DNA from: a bacterium 336/3
Lineage (GTDB): Bacteria; Bacteroidota; Bacteroidia; Cytophagales; Thermonemataceae
Reading direction: 5' to 3'
Assembly (NCBI GenBank): GCA_001281695.1
Contig: LJIE01000004.1
Location: 1-64,000 of the forward strand
Length of the DNA stretch: 64,000 nt
The number at the start of each line of letters is the position of its first letter. Position 1 is the stretch's first letter. A program made the translations under genes and the position numbers. Positions 58,964 through 64,000 of this stretch are shown here, one piece after another. The notes under the pieces were generated by a model that was not told the DNA's origin, searched no databases, and was given only the letters and a program-made list of their open reading frames with translations.

Positions 58964-59539
58964 ATGAAAAATCTAATCCCCAAAATCAATGTTTTTTTGC
59001 TTTGCTTTGCTTTGGCAATGCCTGCATTCAGCCAAAATACCATCCAAATTACCGAAAAAACGGGTCAGAAACCACCAAAGACAGACCGAGGCAAGATACC
59101 AATGGTTGTCTTAGAGGCTTTCACCAAGGAGTTTTCAAATGTTGCCAACGAAACCTGGTATGGTTATCCAAAATTTGATGATGCCAACGATTGGTATGGC
59201 TACAATCCATACCTATTTGAATATGTTTCGCCAGATTTCTATGTAGTTGAGTTTGATAAAGACAACGCTTATCATCGTGTGATTTACTCTAAAGAAGGTA
59301 AAAAAGTAGCTGTTCATAAAAAAATGACCTCTGACTTACCCAAATCCATAACAGATGCCATCAGCAAAACTCGTTATCGCAACTGGGCTATTACCAAAGA
59401 GAAAGAAGAAATTTTTAGAGATTTGTCCATGGACAAAATAAAAGTTTATAAGGTAGAAGTAAAAAATAGTAGAGAAAGACATCAACTTTTTTATTCTGCT
59501 GAGGGTAATTTGCTCAAGGACAAAACCATTAAACTTTAA
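58964..59539 (+). CDS. Secreted PepSY-like protein
   Basis: The 191-residue protein has a signal peptide ending MPAFSQ. Two PepSY-like repeats follow, beginning IPMVVLEAFTKEFSNVANETWYG and LPKSITDAISKTRYRNWAITKEKE. Each has the pattern helix, WY/W strand, then YxVEFDKD or KVEVKNS strands. Such tandem BLIP-like/DUF2874 folds occur in periplasmic Bacteroidota proteins of unknown role. It lies 65 bp after the second BON gene and probably shares its promoter. Confidence 0.75.
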   Translation: MKNLIPKINVFLLCFALAMPAFSQNTIQITEKTGQKPPKTDRGKIPMVVLEAFTKEFSNVANETWYGYPKFDDANDWYGYNPYLFEYVSPDFYVVEFDKDNAYHRVIYSKEGKKVAVHKKMTSDLPKSITDAISKTRYRNWAITKEKEEIFRDLSMDKIKVYKVEVKNSRERHQLFYSAEGNLLKDKTIKL

Positions 59540-59565
59540 AAATATCTTTTTGTCAAAAAAATATT

Positions 59566-59911
59566 ATGAACATAGAACTTGACACCAACTTGCCAAATTG
59601 CTTGCCGATGAAAATGTACTGTATGTCAAAACAAAAAATACTCATTGGAATATAATAGGAGTAGATTTTTATGATAAACATAAATTTTTTGAAACACAGT
59701 TTGGAGTTGGATAAGATATAGATAGTTTTACTGGATATATGTGCCATTGGTCATTATGCTCCTGCTCAAAAATCACAAAGGTATTATTTTACATTTAAAG
59801 AATTATGCCAAAACATTTGCCGAAGATTTTCACGATTTAGGTATTACCGATTTTGTAGTAGGTCTTTCAGAAAACTACGAAAAAATGGCTTGGTTCTACC
59901 TTCACACTTAA
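59566..59911 (+). pseudogene. Frameshifted dps pseudogene
   Basis: Three reading frames together rebuild a Dps protein: ADENVLYVKTKNTHWNIIGV then DFYDKHKFFETQF in one frame (stop at GVG), AIGHYAPAQ in another, and NYAKTFAEDFHDLGITDFVV with ENYEKMAWFYLHT at the end. These align with the intact Dps at 33.57 kb along most of its length. The region between the second and third pieces is shortened, and stops break all frames. Confidence 0.88.
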
Positions 59912-59923
59912 TCAAATAAAATT

Positions 59924-60139
59924 ATGTATTATGATGGATATCATTACTGGGGAATGCACATGGTCTGGTGGATAGTTTGGCTCGTGTTTATTTTTTGGAT
60001 TTTTGTATTACCTTACGATATTCCTGGGCAACGTAGCAAAAAAGATGGCCCCTTGGAGCTACTCAAAAAGCGTTTTGCCACAGGGCAAATTAACAAAGAA
60101 GAATACCAAGAAAAAAAGAAAGTTCTAGAAACTGTTTAG
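59924..60139 (+). CDS. SHOCT-domain small membrane protein
   Basis: The 71-residue protein has one membrane helix (MHMVWWIVWLVFIFWIFVL) rich in Trp. The C-terminal SHOCT motif follows: GPLELLKKRFATGQINKEEYQEKKKVL, with L-KKRFAxGxIxxEEYxxKK. SHOCT domains are short oligomerisation helices found in many membrane and stress proteins. It follows the dps pseudogene by 12 bp and ends at a terminator at 60151. Confidence 0.85.
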   Translation: MYYDGYHYWGMHMVWWIVWLVFIFWIFVLPYDIPGQRSKKDGPLELLKKRFATGQINKEEYQEKKKVLETV

Positions 60140-60150
60140 AAATCACAAAG

Positions 60151-60187
60151 CAACCTAAGAGAAATTTTGGGTTGTTGTTTTTTTCGA
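60151..60187 (+). terminator. Rho-independent terminator of the second BON operon
   Basis: CAACCTAA and TTGGGTTG form an 8-bp stem (one G-T pair) with an 8-nt loop, followed closely by a run of T after GTTG. Confidence 0.7.
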
Positions 60188-60758
60188 ATGAGTTCTTATT
60201 CGCATAGTTTGGGAAATAAATGTTTTGCTTACTCGAACTTATTTCTCTTTGAGAGATATATAATGCATCTATATCTCTCACACCACCAAAATTTCTAAAT
60301 CGTGGGAGATGGTTTTATAATACTTTCAGGTCTTCCTGATTCATAAGATTCTGTGATTAAAGTAAATATAAAAAGAACTCATGTACCTCTTAGTTTTTTG
60401 AACACTCTGTATCATCCCAAAGGCATAAATCTCTACAATTTTTTTCCTAGTAACTCCATGTTCAAAAGCCTTTTGTAGAGATTCACAATAAAAATATAGG
60501 TTTGAGAATCTTCCACTCCAGTTCAACAAAACACAATACGCTGATAATAAACAATCTAAATTTTAAATATCAGTATATTGTGTCTGGTTTAGTGTCAAAA
60601 GAAGAGAATTGATAAAAATACCATAAAGACCTTTCCAACTCCCTTAATCTGAAGGCTATAGTAATAAAACACAGACTTGGCTCACGCTGACTTTCAGTTT
60701 CACTACTTGCTTTTTGGATTCTTTGCTACATTTTTTTCTTACTGTAGCCATATTTTTA
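60188..60758. other. Gene-poor debris region
   Basis: No credible gene in about 570 bp. One leftward open run (60341-60529, containing YCESLQKAFEHGVTRKKIVE) has coding-like composition but no start context or family that I recognise. The region sits between the stress operon terminator and repeat B copy 2 and may hold old insertion remnants. Confidence 0.4.
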
Positions 60759-60808
60759 TAGGTTTACAAACTCCTTAGTTTTTTGTCCACTCTAAGATAG
60801 CAATTCCA
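60759..60808 (+). repeat. Dispersed repeat B, copy 2
   Basis: TAGGTTTACAAACTCC followed by TTTTTTGTCCACTCTAAG and ATAGCAATTCCA matches 1600-1650 over about 50 bp in the same orientation. It abuts the truncated HxlR-type gene. A short inverted match (GTGGACAAAAGTA) lies at about 60989-61001. Confidence 0.65.
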
Positions 60809-60984
60809 CAAAAGAATTGCGTTATTTGGAAGACATAAAAATGGTTGAAAGAAAAGTAATTCAAGAAACGCCAATGGTAGTAGAATACAGACTTACAAAA
60901 CATGGTATGTCGATAAAAGACTTAATTAAACACATTGTTGAATGGGGACTTAAACACAGAGAAATTGTATTTAAAAAGGACTGA
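60808..60984 (+). pseudogene. Truncated HxlR-family regulator
   Basis: The frame reads TKELRYLEDIKMVERKVIQ and then VVEYRLTKHGMSIKDLIKHI and VEWGLKHREI. This is the second half of an HxlR winged-helix regulator (SKELRxLExxGLVxRxVyxexPxxVEYxLTxxGxSL). The first half is missing. Repeat B stands at the exact break point and an in-frame stop precedes it, so the gene was probably cut by a past insertion or deletion. Confidence 0.85.
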
Positions 60985-61012
60985 TATGTGGACAAAAGTA
61001 AAAACGCCTACT

Positions 61013-61085
61013 GCTAACAAGGGGTTTTGCAATATTGGGCGGACGTTTTTCAAATTCTCCAACATCGCAAAGCCTTGTTTGTTAG
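61013..61085. repeat. Imperfect inverted repeat, attC-like hairpin
   Basis: GCTAACAAGGGGTTTTGC (61013-61030) and GCAAAGCCTTGTTTGTTAGC (61066-61085) pair imperfectly with a GC-rich centre containing GGGCGG. The ends GCTAACA and TGTTAGC recall integron attC core sites, but the right end departs from GTTRRRY and no integrase or cassette array is present. It may equally be a REP-like intergenic repeat. Confidence 0.4.
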
Positions 61086-61167
61086 CTGAAATGATAACCA
61101 ATTAATCAAGCATTAAACTTTATAAGTTAAGGCACACCTATAACTTATATATAAACGAATAACATGA

Positions 61168-62352
61168 ATGCTCTTTTCTTTTAACTTAAAAAGCTCAATT
61201 TTACTTATTTTCTTTTTTCATGGGATAGTTTTTTCTATTTTGTTACTCATTAAAGGTAGGCAAACTAACAATAAATCAAGTCTCTGGCTAAGTCTATACA
61301 CTTTATTATCTTCTTTTTATATTACACCATTTATGCTTGGATATGCAGGATGGTATTCCAAACAGCCATATAGAGATTTCCTTTTTTATGTTCCCTTTCA
61401 ACAACTATTTTTATTACCACCTATCTTATATTTTTACTTTAAAACCTTGCTTGACAAGTCATTCAGGTTTTCTAAAAAAGATTATATTCATTTTATACCA
61501 GCTATAATTTATCTAATTTATTCATTCATTATTTTTGTTACTGATTATATAATTTTGAATAAATATTATTTTTATGAAGATGGTAAAGACAAAGATTTTT
61601 CATTCTGGTATCAAGTAACAGGCTTTTTCTTTTTAGTTTATTATCTAACTAAAAGTCTCAAAACTTACTTTAGATATAAAATCATCACATATAATACTGT
61701 TAGTTTTGCCGATTCGGTATTATTCAATTGGGCTAAACGATTTCTGATAGTATTTTTAATGCTTATTGCTATCCGATTAATATTTTTTATTATCAACCCT
61801 GAATGGGATGAGTTTGGAAAAAAGTTTTGGTATTATGTAAGTTTTTCCATTCTTTTCTATTATGTATCAATCATTGGCTATACAAATTCTATTATATCTG
61901 TAATCTCTTTTAAAGAATCTCCTACTAATTCTGATATAAATTTAACAAGTGAACCAGAGTCACATCTATATCCATTACCAAAAGAGGAAAATGTAACAGC
62001 AGACTTAGAAATTTGGAAAGAGAAAATAAAACAGTTAATGCTAACTCATAAAATGTATGAAAATCCTGAACTTACAATATTAGATATAAGCAACCATTTA
62101 AACACTCACTCGAAGAAAATCTCACAGGTTATTAATCAAGGCTTTAACATGAATTTTAATGACTATATAAACTATCATAGAATAGAAGCTTTATTACAAA
62201 AGATAGAAGAGGGTGAACACAATATTAAAACATTACTTGGTCTTGCATTTGAATGTGGATTTAACTCCAAATCTACATTTAATAGAGCTTTTAAAAGAGC
62301 TACGTCAATGAATCCAAAAGACTATATTGAAAAAAATTATCCAAAAAAATAG
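61168..62352 (+). CDS. AraC-type regulator with N-terminal membrane domain
   Basis: Residues 1-230 of this 394-residue protein hold about seven membrane helices (LLIFFFHGIVFSILLLIKG onward, including PFQQLFLLPPILYFYFKTLL). The C-terminal ~100 residues are an AraC double HTH (LTILDISNHLNTHSKKISQVINQGFNMNFNDYINYHRIEALL and LLGLAFECGFNSKSTFNRAFKRATSMNPKDY). Membrane-bound AraC-type proteins of this kind are common in Bacteroidota and often lie beside a secreted hydrolase. Here a serine hydrolase gene follows after 68 bp and is the probable target. Confidence 0.88.
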   Translation: MLFSFNLKSSILLIFFFHGIVFSILLLIKGRQTNNKSSLWLSLYTLLSSFYITPFMLGYAGWYSKQPYRDFLFYVPFQQLFLLPPILYFYFKTLLDKSFRFSKKDYIHFIPAIIYLIYSFIIFVTDYIILNKYYFYEDGKDKDFSFWYQVTGFFFLVYYLTKSLKTYFRYKIITYNTVSFADSVLFNWAKRFLIVFLMLIAIRLIFFIINPEWDEFGKKFWYYVSFSILFYYVSIIGYTNSIISVISFKESPTNSDINLTSEPESHLYPLPKEENVTADLEIWKEKIKQLMLTHKMYENPELTILDISNHLNTHSKKISQVINQGFNMNFNDYINYHRIEALLQKIEEGEHNIKTLLGLAFECGFNSKSTFNRAFKRATSMNPKDYIEKNYPKK

Positions 62353-62420
62353 GTGTCAAATCAGGATTTAAAGCGAATTATTGGCTACAAAAAATGAAGT
62401 TTGTCAAAAATCTAAAAAAA

Positions 62421-64000
62421 ATGAGAAAACTCTTTTTAAGCTTGATTCTCTTGACAAGCTCTACTCTACATGGACAAACTCACAACAGTTTAACTCCAAA
62501 ACAAATCCAACTTCTTGACAGTATTGCTACACAAGATGTACCCAAAGGTGCACCAGGTATTGCCACAGCTATCATTCAAGATGGAGAAGTGATTTATGAA
62601 AAATATGCAGGCTATGCAAATTTGAGTGATAGTACATTCATAAATAAAACTACTCGCTTCAATATAGCATCCAATGGCAAACAATTTACAGCTTTAGCTA
62701 TTTTGACTCTTATTGAAAAAAAGAAGCTTGAATTATCAGATGATATTAGAAAGTGGTTTCCTAATATTTATCCATCATTCAAAGAAAAAATAACAATCCA
62801 AAACTTATTAAACCATACAAGTGGAATAAGAGATTGTTATGACTTATGGTCTTTACAAGGTTATACATGGTGGAAAAAGTCATTTAACAACTATGATGTT
62901 TTAAAATTGATTGAAAAACAATCTGATTTGAATTTTAAGCCAGATACTAAATATTTATATAGCAATACAAACTATATTTTATTGGCACTTCTGATTGAGA
63001 AAGTTAGCAAGAAAACTTTTATTGAATATACAAATGAAATGTTTGTACAACTGAATATGCCCAATACTTCATTTGAGAGTGACTTTACAAAAATACGTGG
63101 ACAAATTGCAAGAGCATATTTCAATTTTGATACTTGGAAAACCTACAAATGGGTTTGGAATGTTTGTGGAGATGGCAATATTTTTTCCTCATTAGAAGAC
63201 CAAATACAGTGGGAAAAACTAGTTCAAGGCAAAGGAACTTCTACTTTCAGCAAAAGAATACTAATTCAAAGTCAACAAATTATTGAAGGTTCAATATTTA
63301 CTAATTATGGTTACGGGCTTGAATTTGGTACATATAAGGGTATGACTTATAGCTTTCACGAAGGTGCAACAGGTGCTTGGAAAGCAACTATAATCAGATT
63401 TCCTCAAAAAAATCTTTCAATTCTAACACTAACAAATACAGGTAAATCAACACCCAATACTCAAACAAGGCAAATGGCAGATATAATTTTAGAGCTAAAA
63501 CCTGTAGAAGCATATTTAGTTACAAAACCAGTAAGCATAGGTAAATATGTTAGTGAAGATGAAATTTTAGGAACATATTTAACTGAAAGTGATTTTGCAT
63601 TCACATTTGAAAAAAAAGATAACAAGGTTTTTTTAAAAAGAGTAGGAAGAAATAATGTTGAATTAGAACGAGAATCTGACAACATTTTCCACCAAAAGTT
63701 TGACCCAGCATTTAAGCAAGAGTTTACAACGAACTCAAAAGGCGAAAAGCAAATAACAGCTTATTATATAAATCATTCACCTTATACTTTAATAAAAGTA
63801 AAACAAATAGAAAAGGGATATGATTTCAAATCCATAAATGGTGACTATGTAAATTTAGAAACCAATACAATCCTGAGTCTAAAATATATTGATGGAATGA
63901 TATATAAAATTAAATTGGGTAAAAGTTATAAAACAAAAGGTATGTTGGTGTCAAATACTAAAATGCTTGTAGATTCCTATAACTTTATGTTTCAGAATGG
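62421..64000 (+). CDS. Serine hydrolase, beta-lactamase family (class C-like), cut at the right edge
   Basis: The 526 visible residues begin with a signal peptide (MRKLFLSLILLTSSTLHGQ). The beta-lactamase/penicillin-binding-like serine hydrolase fold follows, with S84-x-x-K87 (in NIASNGKQF), Y180-S-N (in LYSNTNY) and the HEG motif (SFHEGATGAW). A further domain of beta character starts near residue 380 (GTYLTESDFAFTFEKKD), as in many secreted esterase or peptidase-like members. The stop codon is beyond the window. The upstream AraC-type gene probably controls it. Substrate class (ester, D-amino peptide or lactam) cannot be told. Confidence 0.9.
   Translation, partial: MRKLFLSLILLTSSTLHGQTHNSLTPKQIQLLDSIATQDVPKGAPGIATAIIQDGEVIYEKYAGYANLSDSTFINKTTRFNIASNGKQFTALAILTLIEKKKLELSDDIRKWFPNIYPSFKEKITIQNLLNHTSGIRDCYDLWSLQGYTWWKKSFNNYDVLKLIEKQSDLNFKPDTKYLYSNTNYILLALLIEKVSKKTFIEYTNEMFVQLNMPNTSFESDFTKIRGQIARAYFNFDTWKTYKWVWNVCGDGNIFSSLEDQIQWEKLVQGKGTSTFSKRILIQSQQIIEGSIFTNYGYGLEFGTYKGMTYSFHEGATGAWKATIIRFPQKNLSILTLTNTGKSTPNTQTRQMADIILELKPVEAYLVTKPVSIGKYVSEDEILGTYLTESDFAFTFEKKDNKVFLKRVGRNNVELERESDNIFHQKFDPAFKQEFTTNSKGEKQITAYYINHSPYTLIKVKQIEKGYDFKSINGDYVNLETNTILSLKYIDGMIYKIKLGKSYKTKGMLVSNTKMLVDSYNFMFQN

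Noticed and set aside
60341-60529. Leftward 62-codon open run in the debris region
   Set aside because: Considered as a transposase fragment, but I found no catalytic or family motif.

Overview
The window is AT-rich DNA from a member of the Bacteroidota. Its promoters carry the TAnnTTTG -7 box typical of that phylum. Its secreted proteins have short signal peptides ending in Gln or a lipobox. Many families are common there: DUF5700, PepSY-like proteins, Old Yellow Enzymes, four-helix DUF326 proteins and short Crp/Fnr-type regulators. I cannot fix genus or order by eye. No rRNA, intact transposase, phage or CRISPR array is visible.

Layout. (i) 1-32.3 kb is a chain of regulator-plus-effector modules: MerR with SDR and aldehyde dehydrogenase; AraC with ene-reductase and pirin; Crp/Fnr-type with a hydroxylase/ferredoxin-reductase fusion and an SMR pump; AraC with a three-gene RND efflux operon; and three more Crp/Fnr-type regulators, each ahead of membrane, NmrA-like, tautomerase, esterase or DJ-1/PfpI genes. 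The theme is handling of reactive or toxic organic compounds. (ii) Embedded at 24.8-25.95 kb is an unusual locus. A protein resembling the DUF7873 family is followed by its own promoter, then a tRNA-like gene whose 3' half precedes its 5' half (circularly permuted), then a second, linear tRNA-like gene with a possible CUA anticodon. This is the strongest candidate for an undescribed system. (iii) 32.9-48.5 kb is a stress island: Dps, lipocalin, BON, CsbD-like, YtxH, holin-like, DUF2383, DUF326, cupin, GH130 plus GT4, AI-2E transporter and small membrane or lipoproteins. (iv) 48.7-56.7 kb is a leftward block with a DevBCA-like ABC exporter plus TolC, OsmC, succinate-semialdehyde-type dehydrogenase and a second ene-reductase. 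(v) 56.7-60.2 kb is a partly decayed paralogue of the stress island: SOUL protein, lipocalin fragment, second BON protein, PepSY-like protein, broken dps and a SHOCT protein. (vi) 60.2-64 kb has gene debris, dispersed repeats, an attC-like hairpin, an AraC-type membrane regulator and a serine hydrolase cut by the window edge.

A second notable result is a shared promoter design in (iii) and (v). Two TGTAA-like pentamers lie exactly 21 bp apart, then 23 nt (22 in two cases), then a heptamer like ACCTTTG that forms the -7 box. I found it at eleven sites on both strands, plus one site with only the proximal pentamer. It ties the stress genes into one probable regulon. The AraC-type gene at 36.9 kb is a plausible regulator, because AraC half-sites are also direct repeats 21 bp apart, but that link is inference.
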